64,000 bases of DNA, taken from positions 1 through 64,000 of the forward strand of contig NHZP01000015.1 in assembly GCA_003313425.1 (NCBI GenBank). Direction: 5' to 3'. The translations under genes and the position numbers were made by a program. Below are positions 47,102 through 57,255 of the stretch, one piece after another. The notes below the pieces were generated by a model. The model did not search any database. It saw nothing but the letters and a program-made list of their open reading frames with translations, and was not told where the DNA came from. The stretch's first letter is position 1, and the number at the start of each line of letters is the position of its first letter. Source of the stretch: Pseudopyrenochaeta lycopersici (Eukaryota > Ascomycota > Dothideomycetes > Pleosporales > Pseudopyrenochaetaceae).

Positions 47102-50100
47102 ATGATGCTCACCTCCCAGTCACAATGGATGAAAGCCCAGAAGCATGCCGATGTCATGGCTCCGGGTGGACATTTCGATGTCATTCAGACCAACGACGAA
47201 GCATCGATTTTCTTCTCACTGGGAACAGATGGCATTGTGGGTACAAGATACAGTCTCCCAGCCTTTGACTGACCTGTAACAGCTTTGGGCCACAAAGGAA
47301 GTGCAGTCAACTGCCGTTGGCTGGAACCGCGAGGATCTGAGCAGCCGCATTGGTGCTCAGTACTTTAACAATGCTCAAGTTCAAGCCAGGGCGTTTGCAG
47401 TGTCCCAAAACGCCGTGAGCGGGAGATGGGACTTGATCCTCGCCGCGACAATCAATGGTTCGGACCACTTGTTCATCTCTCAGAATAATGACTACAACGC
47501 GCAACTCGCAACAGCTCCAGGCGTGACTTGGACTCAGATTCCGTTCGATGCTGCAGGGTCCAATGCCCCCAAAATTCAGATTGCAGACAGCTTCGTCCTA
47601 AATATTCCTAACATCGGGAGTACTTGCGTAGTTGATATCTGGCGAGCACCCGGAACCAGCAACTCCTTGGACAGATACTATATTACACCTGGTCAGTTCC
47701 CACAGTGGAACAAACACCTGCTGGCCATTGATCTAGATGCTGGGAGCATTGACAGCACACTCGGCCATAGGAGCAAAGATCACGTTGCAGGAATTTACAC
47801 TTTTGGCAGTATTGATGGACAGCAGAGGCTCATCTATGCCCCTCTGTATAATGCTTTCCGACCGGATGTTGCGCCTACACCAGCCCGATTGGTTATATCT
47901 CCAGGCTCAACAGCGATGTCCTCCGCCCTCGACCACGATGGTCACAGCTGCCTGTTTGTCGCTGACCCCAATGGTTTGTCTGTTTTTCCCCCGACAGGTC
48001 AAGGAGACTCAGCCACAGCTGTGCGGTGTATCGGTGGCGCGTTGGTTGCAGGCGCCTCGCAGTTGCAAGCCATGACGGTCGGCTCAACCACTTCGGTTTG
48101 GGGACGCAATGCGCAAGGTGGTTTGTTCTATGCCACCTGTCCGGCTGGTAGCGAGACCCAGCCTGCCAAATGGTCCGCGCCAGTTGTGCTGCTTCCACAG
48201 ATTGAGCGTTTCGCCTTCTACAACGGCATGACCTCCAACAGCCACACGCTCTTCGCCCACGTAGCCGGACAACAGATAGTTGAACTCGACCAAGATCCGG
48301 TAACTACTAATTGGCGTCAACGTAATATATTGTTACCCGGTACCGATGTCACGGACATGGTTGAGTTTGACAGTTACACAACAAGAGTAGAGGTTGTTGA
48401 TGACGACCAGTCGCCACAGTCTAATTTCGAAATTAGCTTGACATCTGTCAGCCCCGTGCCTGTCTACGTCAACGATGTTTACTACATTCTGACTGCGCAT
48501 AATCCTGTCAAAGTAAAAACAGATCCAAATGGCGCAATTACCATCATTCAGCAGACCGACACACTTTCTGCAGTGTGCTATCATGCTTCCGTGGTTGATG
48601 TAACGACTCTTATTGATCCAACTTCTTCGGTAATGAGCAAAGTGCAAGCTATACAAAACGAGAATGATTTGACTGCAATTCACATCACCGATCCTGAGGG
48701 TACCAATAAACCATTAATTGACCCATCAGTCAGCAACGATGACAGAGTCGCCGCAGCTCAGGCTCTGAAGCAGTTTTGTGGGGTCGCGAAAGGCCTCAAA
48801 CCTGACGGGTCACCTTCTCAAGCCAGCTCAAGCGTGACAGCTGGAAGCGTCACCTCTGCATCAGGTCAGTCTTTCAATTTATGTTGATCTCACGAACTAA
48901 CAGCGCACCAGGCATGCACGTCCTTTCCCTTCCTCTCAGACTGTCTGCTGGACTGGAAACCACAGCTGTTGCCAACACCTCCGCATCGACTTCGAGCACG
49001 GAGCCAGCCGTATTTGTCAAAATTGGAGATTTCTTCAGAATGCTTGGTCACGCAATTGTTGACGGTCTACACACGTTGGAAGTCCGGATCATCGATGGCA
49101 TTAACCACGTATTTGCCAAGATTGGCGACGTAGTGTATCACGCCTTACTTGACTGTTATTTTGCCATTCACCACGCCATGCAATGGATCTTCCAGCAGCT
49201 TAATATTGTGCGGGATAAGCTTATGGCATGGCTAGGCTTTGTCTTTAATTGGAAGGATATTGTCCGAACCCATCAGGTTATGAAGAATGTCATTCAGCAA
49301 CAGATTCGCAAATCTTTCGATTCTATGCCGACGGCCGAGGAAATGGTCTCAACAGTTTTCGAGGGACTGGAGCAGAAGTTAAATGCCTTGACCAATGTTA
49401 CTGATCCAGGCATCACTGTGGGGTCTGTTGTGGCCCCGAAGGATGCAAACGACGGCTCGAGCAGTCCTCAATTCCATTGGGGTCTGAATCACCTGCACTC
49501 GAACATGGCCAACGCTATTGTATCCTATCTTGAAGAAAAGGAATCCGATCTTGGTGGGTTACAAGCCGCTTTACATGATCTCGAGGGTGTGGCAGTGAAC
49601 GAGTACGATTATCTCAAGACCCTGGTCGATCAGATTCGTACTCAGATTGTCGATAAACACTCTCAGCTGACGCCACTCAAAGTCATACAGCTGATACTGG
49701 GAATCGTTGGCGACTTCCTGCTCAAGACGGCTAAAAATGTCATCGTGAACACCCTAGACATTATCAAGCAATTGGCCGAGGTAGTATTGAACATTCTGGA
49801 CGCGCCAATCAAGATCCCAATCCTGGGGCCTTTGTACAAGCAGATTGCCGATGCGGAACTCAGCATTCTGGATTTGGTCGTTCTTGTCCTGGCTATACCC
49901 GCAACTATCATGTACAAGATTGCCGCTGAGATTGCGCCATTCGCTGACGATGCAATTACTCACGCCCTGATTAACGCGCCAAGTTTCCAAAGCATCGTAG
50001 ACATTTTTATGTCTCAATCGAATACAGTTCTTGCCCAGCCAATGTTTGCACGGAAAGCCGCTGTTAGAGGCCAAGCTACTTCCGTGCGCTCAATCCATGC

Positions 50101-50812
50101 GGCAGAGTTCCACGCCGCCTCTGCGCCGATCGCTGTCGTAACAGAAGCTGAAGTTGTTGCAGTAACCTCGAATGGGACCACTACGGCCGAAGACTCTACT
50201 CCTGCACATGTTGATAGTTACACTGCTACATACCACGTTGTCAATGCCGTTTCCAGGTTCTTCGCTGCAGCCTCGGGATTTCTTGCACAACTGTGCGCTG
50301 GCGTCAAGTGGGAATTCTCACCTCGATCGCCCCCGAGGCAATGGCTCATCACCGATGCAGCAGCAACTGTGGCCAACATGGTTCCCCAAATGATCGGCAA
50401 TTTCAATCACTCTACCACATGGGAAAATATGATGGCAAATCTCATAACAGACCTCAGCATTTTGAAAACGCTGGCGGGGCAACATTCTGCATTGCGTGAT
50501 GATCTTATCTGGAAGAGAAGAGTCGAACCAGTAGTCCAGATCGTATTACAAATCAGTGCCCTACCTCCCGCAATAGGAAATTATGCAGACAAAGCCAGAG
50601 AAGGTACCTTGAAGGATAGTGATACAGTCGGACTTATTGACAGAGCATGGGCTAGAATTGTTGGGATTTTTACTCCAGTTGCGATAATGATGGACAAACA
50701 AAATCCAACTGAGCTTCTTGCTGCTACTGTGCTGATTGGTGCAGCCGGTTTATTAGTATATGTTAATGGATGGATAATGATTGCGGAAGGTCGGCTACTC
50801 CTCGGCGACTGA
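47102..50812 (+). CDS. Uncharacterised about 1,187-aa protein: beta-propeller-like front, hydrophobic helical back
   Basis: Best model: exons 47,102-47,236, 47,283-48,864 and 48,966-50,812. The first intron (46 bp, GTGGGT..AACAG) and second intron (101 bp, GTCAGT..CACAG) both keep phase; the second acceptor is the less certain. Residues about 50-400 show repeated four-strand-like blocks (WDLILAATINGSDHLFIS; AGIYTFGSIDGQQRLIYAP; SCLFVADPNGLSVF; SVWGRNAQGGLFYATC; HTLFAHVAGQQIVELDQ), as in lectin-like propellers. Residues about 400-480 look like a beta domain. From about 560 on the protein is alpha-helical, with long hydrophobic stretches at about 809-899 (LILGIVGDFLL; LDLVVLVLAIPATIMYKIAA) and near the C-terminus, about 1,156-1,181 (LLAATVLIGAAGLLVYVNGW). 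No signal peptide was seen. A sugar- or surface-binding front joined to a possibly membrane-inserting back is an inference. The gene is intact and not RIP-mutated. Confidence 0.82.
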
Positions 50813-50981
50813 TATCGGAGTATAGAGTTGCAGGGTTACAAAGTGGTAGTATATACGCATTCTTTATCAATAAGGGGATTTGTTATCTTATTGTTTACTG
50901 GGGGGAGAAGTTTTTTTTCAACCTCCTGAGCCTGTGACTCGAGGGAATAGGGTCGCTATTTGCTGTCTCAGCCATTCTGCG
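50813..50981. terminator. 3' flank of the propeller-like gene
   Basis: AT-rich stretch with GTTTACTGGGGGGAGAAG and a T-run at about 50,910-50,918. It ends at the TA target of the pogo element. The poly(A) site is not defined. Confidence 0.3.
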
Positions 50982-51109
50982 TAACGTGTTCTACCACCCA
51001 ATGGGCAAAACCAGTCAGTGGGCAACCCCACTAAAATTGACGCACCTTTTTACTTAATTATTCAACAGCAGCATAGTAAATAATAGATAAAATTAATGGA
51101 TAAGCTAGT

Positions 51110-53445
51110 CTAGCTACCTCTACACTGAGTTCGAGTATGTCCTTGGATATGACAGTTGCTGCACGTTGGTAGTGCGCGCTGGCGCACTCGCTTAGGCTGA
51201 GCTTGACTACCCTCATTGACTACCCTACCAGCCTCTGCAGCAAGCAGCTGGCCCTGCTCAACCTGCAGAGCTCCTCTACGGGCTATATATTGCCTGCGCT
51301 GCTGTTTCTTACGTTGTTTACGCTGAGCAGCTGCACGCAGCTTTGTATTCTCGTCCGCGAGGATAGCTGCTGAGTTTATAGCAAGGTGACAACCCTTAAC
51401 AAGCTGGCGAATAGCTTGGCTACTTAGGCTCTGAGACTGACGATGCAGGAGGTCTTAAACTAGCTGAGCCTGTTTCTTAAGCTGAGATATCGTGCGCGGC
51501 GTCTCAGCTGTCCACTCAGCTGCTGCTACCTCTGTTGTCGCTGGTGGAGACGGCGTACGGACAACTGTGAGCGACGAGAGGACGCGCTCAGGACAAGCTG
51601 GGACAAGGCCTGTTGTTCGAAAGCCTGGCTTAATGTTCTTCTCTGTAAATACCTTGCGTCTGACTGTATAGTAGATAGAGAGGAAGTCTAGCTTATTAAC
51701 ATGAAATATACCCTTACGCGCAAGCTCGTCTATCTCCTTGCCGTACATATGCTTGAGAGGAGAGTAGCAGCCAACATTAAGAGGCTGCAGGAGATGCGAG
51801 GTATGAGGAGGCATGCAGAGGCTAATAATCTTATTCTCCTTACAGTACTAGTCGAACTTAGGTGTTGCGTGGCTGCTGTGCCTATCTAGTATAAGCAGGC
51901 GATAGGCTCCTTGAGCGCAGCAGGCCGTGTGCCTGTTAAAGTGCTTCAGCCAGTCAAGGCCTAGCTTATCTGTTGTCCAGCTATTGTCGCTAACTGCGAG
52001 TACTAAGCCTGCTGAGCCTGCAGGTAGCCTGTTGTACCAGCCAGCTTGGTGCATCTTAGCATGTAAGATAATGAACGGAGACAGCACTCGGCCTGTCGCG
52101 CTAATAGACTTAATTGCCGTGACCCAGTTGCGGTTACCTAGCTGAACTATAACTGCTCGTCCTATAGTGTCTAAGCTAGTAATAACCTTTAACGTTACTG
52201 CAACGCCTATTATAAACCTAGTCTTATTAAAGTTATAGAAGTCTGCGTCTACTACGCTGTACGCATAGCACGTCTCTTATATAAGCTTAAACCACGCACT
52301 AATAGAAGCTAGGTCCTCGCTTAGAGCGCGCTGTAAGTAGAGCTTTCTATTCTATCTTATATAGAGTTCTAGCTCGCAATTAATAAAGCGCAACATCTAG
52401 TTCTTGCTAACAGGCTAAGGAGGAGGATTATTACCTCGCGCAGCTAGCAGTACATCTACTATCTACTGTATAGTAATAATTTAAGGTAGAAAGCCTTATT
52501 AGGTAAGGTCTAGTATCTATTAAATAAGGGACTACTCTTTAGTAGGGTCTAGCTTACACTTATAGTAGTTGCGCACAGCTTAAGGTAGAGTGCCTTTAAA
52601 GCGGCGTTTAAGTGTTAAACGAGGGACTGCATACCGAGGTTCCCCCCGTAACGCACCACCCCGCGTAACGCACCACTTTTTACACCTAAATTTAGTAAAA
52701 TAGACTAACTTTAAAGATTAATATCTTCTTAACTACTAATTAGAATCTTTTAGTTTTTTAAAATTCTTAATAAGAATATCTTAATGATTAACTTTAGAAT
52801 TTTAGAATTATTTAGTTAAATTATATAAGCAGCGTTTTTTAAATACTAGTAAAATTTAGCTTTTTATACAAGCCATTTTTAGAAATTCTAAATAAGCTAA
52901 AATATTCTTATTTAAGTATATATTCTAAACTTAAAATATAAAAGTTATAAAGTTAAGTAGTAGTTAAGTTATATAAAAAATAAACTTTTATAGACTCTAA
53001 GAAACCTTAGATAAGTAATTTTTTAAAATCTAGTTAAATAATAACTTTTTATACTTTAAATTTAGAATACATACCTAAATAAGAATATTTTAGCTTATTT
53101 AGAATTTCTAAAAATGGCTTGTATAAAAAGCTAAATTTTACTAGTATTTAAAAAACGCTGCTTATATAATTTAACTAAATAATTCTAAAATTCTAAAGTT
53201 AATCATTAAGATATTCTTATTAAGAATTTTAAAAAACTAAAAGATTCTAATTAGTAGTTAAGAAGATATTAATCTTTAAAGTTAGTCTATTTTACTAAAT
53301 TTAGGTGTAAAAAGTGGTGCGTTACGCGGGGTGGTGCGTTACGGGGGGAACTTCGGTACAGCGCAGCTGCATAAGAAACTTTAGAAATTTAATTTTTTCG
53401 AATTACTGCTATAGCTAGCTCTACCCTACCTTCTTTTTAAGCTAT
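51110..53445 (-). pseudogene. Pogo-family transposase, interrupted by the MITE and by RIP
   Basis: The minus-strand frame starts at ATA 53,445 (likely ATG before mutation) and is cut by the MITE after the HTH motif SYAAALY. It resumes at 52,631 and ends at TAG 51,110. Landmarks are FNKTRFIIGVAVTLKVITS, where the first catalytic Asp is now Asn, LLILDRHSSHA, HTSHLLQPLNVGCYSPLK (third-position Asp also changed), and the end motif CSNCHIQGHTRTQC (CX2CX4HX4C zinc knuckle). RIP stops crowd the part above about 52,150, while 51,110-52,100 has only a few. The same gene at 34,066-35,563 lacks the heavy RIP. Confidence 0.88.
52634..53356. mobile_element. 723-bp palindromic MITE (foldback element)
   Basis: The two halves are inverted copies. 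The outer 281 nt of each arm (52,634-52,914 against 53,356-53,076) differ by one base as read by eye. The arms become dissimilar toward a central loop of about 160 nt. It begins CCGAGGTTCCCCCCGTAACG and is flanked by TA (52,632-52,633 and 53,357-53,358). The first about 45 bp match the terminal repeats of the pogo element at 53,554-55,677, so that element's transposase probably moved it. The interior is very AT-rich and has no gene. Confidence 0.92.
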
Positions 53446-53553
53446 TTGGAGTTACTGTGTTAAGGCTATTACTGTTTGAACGTGGTGGTACAGGTTGATT
53501 TTGGTGGGGTTGTCCACTAACTGGTTTTGCCCACTAAGTGGTGGAACACGTTA

Positions 53554-55677
53554 CCGAGGTTCCCCCCGTGACGCACCACCCCGCGTAACGCACCATCCGA
53601 GCATGCAACACCAACTTTTCAATGCCACGTAACTCAACCAATATGGGGAAAATTGAGGATGCGCTTGCAGAAATCAACTCCTTGGGGCCTGGGGATAATA
53701 TTCCTTATAGGGAAATAGCTAGAAAGCATGGTGTTGTGCACACAACGCTGATAAGGCGCAGCCAAGGCACATCCACCTCGCGCGAGGTCAAAGCTCAAAA
53801 CCAACAAAATCTCCATCCACACCAGGAAAAGGAGCTCATCCTGTACATCATCCAGCTCACTAAGCGAGGCCTACCACCTACCAGGGCTTTGATTCGAAAC
53901 TTTGCATCTTAAATAGCTAAAAAGGACATTGGAAAGCACTGGGTTGATCGCTTCGTTAAGCGGCATAACGTCCATCTCATCTCTCAATATGCCGTTGGTA
54001 TAGATAACAACCGCCACAAGGCTGATTCCTTAGCAAAGTATAGCCTCTATTTTAAGCTTTTGGATGATAAGATTAAGCAATATAAGATAGAAGCTCAGCA
54101 TACGTATAATATGGACGAAAAGGGGTTCCTTTTAGGAGTAATAGGCAGGTCAAAGAGGATATTCAGTAAGACCTTATATGAGCAGGGCAACTATAGATCC
54201 TTCATCCAGGGTGGTAACAGAGAGTGGATTACCTTGATAGCCTGCATCTGCGCGGATGGATCATCCCTAGAGCCTGCTCTGATATTTCAGTCAGCCTCAT
54301 CCTCAATCCAGGACAGCTGGCTGCAAGAGTTTGATCCTGAGGATGATCAAGCTCGCTTTACCTCATCTCCCTCAGGATGGACAAACAACGATATAGGCCT
54401 AGCATGGCTAAAACAGGTGTTTGATCGCAACACCAAGGCAAAAGCTCAATCCTACTATCGATTACTCATCCTTGATAGCCATGGATCTCATGTTTCTATG
54501 GATTTTATTGACTATTGCGACCAAAACAAGATCCTCCTAGCTATCTATCCTCCTCACTCAACCCATAGCTTACAGCCACTTGACGTGGGCATGTTCAAGC
54601 CTCTCTCATCAGCGTACTCACAGGAGATCTCACAGTTCATGGAGAGAAGCCAGGGGCTAGTTTCTATTAGCAAAAGAGACTTCTATCCTTTCTTCAAAGC
54701 AGCCTGGGCAGCCTCATTTAAAAAGGAGACTATCCTTAAGGCCTTTAAGGCAACTGGCCTATCGCCCTTCAATCCTGAGGTTATCCTCAAAAGATTCAAA
54801 GCTAAGCTAGCTATCCAGGCAACTATGAGCGATAGTGATTCCTCAGAGCTGAGTGCTGAGAATTGGAGGGAGCTAGAGGCGCTAGTACGCCGCGTTGTCA
54901 AAAATCGCGAGGATAAAGGGGCTAGAAAACTCAGCAGGATCTTTCACCACATCTGCACCAAAAAGTCTATCCTTGAGCACGAAGTAGCAGCTATAAGAGA
55001 CGCCCTCATCCATGAGAGAAAGCGCAGGAAACAGAGCAAGGTCCTCCCACTGCAGCAGGATGAGAACTATCATGGTGGTGCAGTATTCTGGTCACCCAGG
55101 AAAGTAAAAGAGGCACGTGATCGCCAGGAGGCTAGAGCTCGCCAGGAGGAGGAGCAGCAACGTCAAAAGCTTGAAGCAGCTAGGCATCGTGAGGAGAGAA
55201 GGAAGGCCAAGGCTGAGTTGGTTCAATCAAGGCGAGTAGCTAGGGCTGAGGCCAGATTGTTGAGGCAGAAGGAAAAGGCAGAGCAAGCAGCTGATCGGGC
55301 CGCCAGACAGGCTGCTCGCAAGGCTGCAAAACGACTCAAACAAGCTCTCAAATTGTCCCAAAAAGGAAATAAGAGCAGCCTTAAAACTTCTGCAAAGGCT
55401 GTTACTAGAAAAAGGCAGGTTGCGAGGCCTGGTAGTGGTGAGGAGGCTGCAGGTGCTCTATCAGGCCTACCGCCTGTTTAGTCACGTGGCGGCCGCAAAA
55501 TCAAACTTCCAATTAAATACCAGTAGCTATAGATAGTTTGAGGCCTTATAAATCGCTCCACCAAAAAAAACTACGAAAATAGCTATAGTGTGAGGCTTAA
55601 TAGCCTCAATTTAGTTCTGAGTTTTGGTGTTCAGATGGTGCGTTACGCGGGGTGGTGCGTCACGGGGGGAACCTCGG
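53554..55677 (+). mobile_element. Nearly intact pogo/Fot1 transposon
   Basis: The element is 2,124 bp with about 45-bp terminal inverted repeats, CCGAGGTTCCCCCCGTGACG..., containing two inner GCGTnACGCACCA blocks. TA flanks are at 53,552-53,553 and 55,678-55,679. The left TA is also the right target TA of the element at 50,984-53,551. The transposase is the best preserved in the window. Confidence 0.93.
53622..55481 (+). pseudogene. Pogo/Fot1-type DDE_1 transposase, full length but for one stop
   Basis: 620 codons in one frame from ATG 53,622 to TAG 55,479-55,481, broken only by TAA at 53,910-53,912 (probably CAA). The N-terminal psq-type HTH is INSLGPGDNIPYREIARKHG. A CENP-B/Tc5-type second HTH lies around KKDIGKHWVDRFVKRHN. 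The catalytic domain has YNMDEKGFLLG, LLILDSHGSH and YPPHSTHSLQPLDVGMFKPL, which carry the three acidic residues. The last about 150 residues form a strongly charged Arg/Lys/Glu/Ala coiled coil (RQEARARQEEEQQRQKLEAA onward). A downstream ATG at 54,060 could in theory give a shortened catalytic protein without the DNA-binding part. The full-length form would bind the terminal repeats and cut at TA sites. Confidence 0.9.
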
Positions 55678-55893
55678 TACTTGAGATGCTTTTGCAGACC
55701 AACCCTCAAAGGCCCCTCGTACGCGGCACTAAAACGCGAGCTTTCCACGCCCTCTGGCACGCGCCGGGAAAAAAAAGAGCCGACTCCGAAAGCGCCCCCA
55801 CCAGATTGAGATGGCAAGCTCCTAATTTGAACCTTACTTTACAGCGCAACTACATAGTTAATATATTATTTTTATGTGCGCATCTTTCTTAGC

Positions 55894-57080
55894 ATGTCTA
55901 GAAGTGGTATTCTGAATATCAGTACCCCTAAAAAAGCTTGCATACGTGGCGCTGCTGACTTCAATGACGCAATGGGCATCCCATACTACTATACCGACTT
56001 ATTTAAGTTCTACGGCGTCTCAAAACAGCAGGGCTGGGCTATACTTAAGGAGGGAAGAGAAGAGGAGGTTTCAGATAATCTAGCAGAGATAGTTTTTAAT
56101 AGAAATTACTATAACAACCCTGGCTTTAAGGAGAAGCGCGGGCGGCCATCGAAGCTTAGTAGCAAGGACCTTAAACGCTGTGACCGCTTCCTCCAAGATT
56201 AAGGTTGGGAAGCTTGTGTCCTTACTTGGGAGCAGTTAGCCTACGAGCTTAACTTAGATGTCTGTGGAGAAACCCTTCGCGAGCACCTAGGCTCTATGGA
56301 CTATCGCAAATGTATCGCTTGTACTAAGGGCTGGGTCTCTCAGCGCTGCGCAAAGCAGAGAGTAGAGCACAGCGAGACCTGCCTTGCTCTCAAACCTGCC
56401 AAGGAGGACTGGCGAGATGTACGTTTCTCAGACGAGGTACCCTGCCGTGTAGGGCCTCAGGGAAAGCTTCGAGTCACCCGCAGGCCTAGCGAGCGTTACT
56501 GCAGCGACTGTATTCAAGAGCTGCTCAACCGAGAGGACGAGAGAGACTGGGAGACTGCGCACATCTAGGCTGCTGTAGGCTACAATTTCAAGAGCGACCT
56601 TACTTTCTATAACACTTCTAGTAACAGGAATAGTAAGCTCTCTCTTAAGGTGTACAGAGATACTATCCTTAAGCCAGTAGTCAAGCCCTAGATTGAAGAG
56701 CAGCCTTACTTTATCCTAGAAGAAGATAGCGACGCGAGAGCTAGCCCGTGACGGCTAGGAGAAAATAACTCTTAACTTCGTAAACTGGCGTGTAGGTAGT
56801 ATGCCACGAAGGCTTCAAGACTGTATTGACATGGAGGGAAGGATGACTGGTTAATGAGTTTAAAAAGTGCTGAAAAACGGTGCCATACACCTGCTACAAC
56901 ACCAGAAAATATCTCTGTATAGCGATTTCTATGTGACTCAGTAGCCTCACTACAATCGAGCTCTATTTTACCTCAAAACGCGTTCGAGATGCGCTGCAAA
57001 CCTAGTCCCTACTCTAATCTCTATGGTGGTGGGGTAGCTGTTACTATTTAGAAAAGCGCGGGGCACTTCAAGCAGCACTA
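55894..57080 (+). pseudogene. Mariner-like (Tc1/mariner superfamily) transposase remnant
   Basis: ATG at 55,894 opens MSRSGILNIS. An HTH-like region (YYYTDLFKFYGVSKQQGWAI), GRPSKLSSKDLKRCDRFLQD and then TAA follow. The next blocks are LTWEQLAYELNLDVCGETLREHL, then VRFSDEVPCRVGPQGKLRV with the first catalytic Asp, [19 protein letters not shown], and [14 protein letters not shown], stop, IEEQPYFILEEDSDARA with the second acidic residue. After about 56,760 the frame decays. Terminal repeats were not found. Moderately RIP-mutated. Confidence 0.75.
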
Positions 57081-57107
57081 ATCTTAATTGGGGGTACGCT
57101 AACTATA

Positions 57108-57255
57108 CCGAGCCTCGTAAAGATCGTCCCCTCGCTCCTCAACAATTGCACGAATTTTTCTCAACTAATATAGACCTAATTACAGATGCGCTTACAGCTT
57201 TTAACTCCTTAGAGCCTAGAGAAGGTATCAATTACACAAAATTAGCGAATGCCTA
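57108..57255 (+). mobile_element. Left fragment of a pogo/Fot1 copy, the host of a self-insertion
   Basis: Begins CCGAGCCTCGTAAAGATCG after TA (57,106-57,107) and reads into the transposase start (INYTKLANA-like). It is cut at GCGAATGCC-TA, where the inner copy inserts, and continues after it at 59,381-59,420 (TAGCGTTAACTACGG aligns with TGGCGTTGACCGTAG of the inner copy). No right terminal repeat was found. Confidence 0.8.

Larger units (their letters stand above)
50984..53551 (-). mobile_element. Pogo/Fot1-type transposon carrying a palindromic MITE
   Basis: Ends read ACGTGTTCTACCAC inward from both sides, followed by a second arm CAGTGGGCAACCCCACTAAAAT (left end). TA flanks are at 50,982-50,983 and 53,552-53,553. 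Total 2,568 bp, of which 725 bp are the MITE with its duplicated TA. Same family as 33,979-35,689. Confidence 0.88.

Noticed and set aside
47893..48198. Antisense frames inside the propeller-like gene (also 48,333 and 49,663)
   Set aside because: Shadows of a well-supported spliced coding gene.
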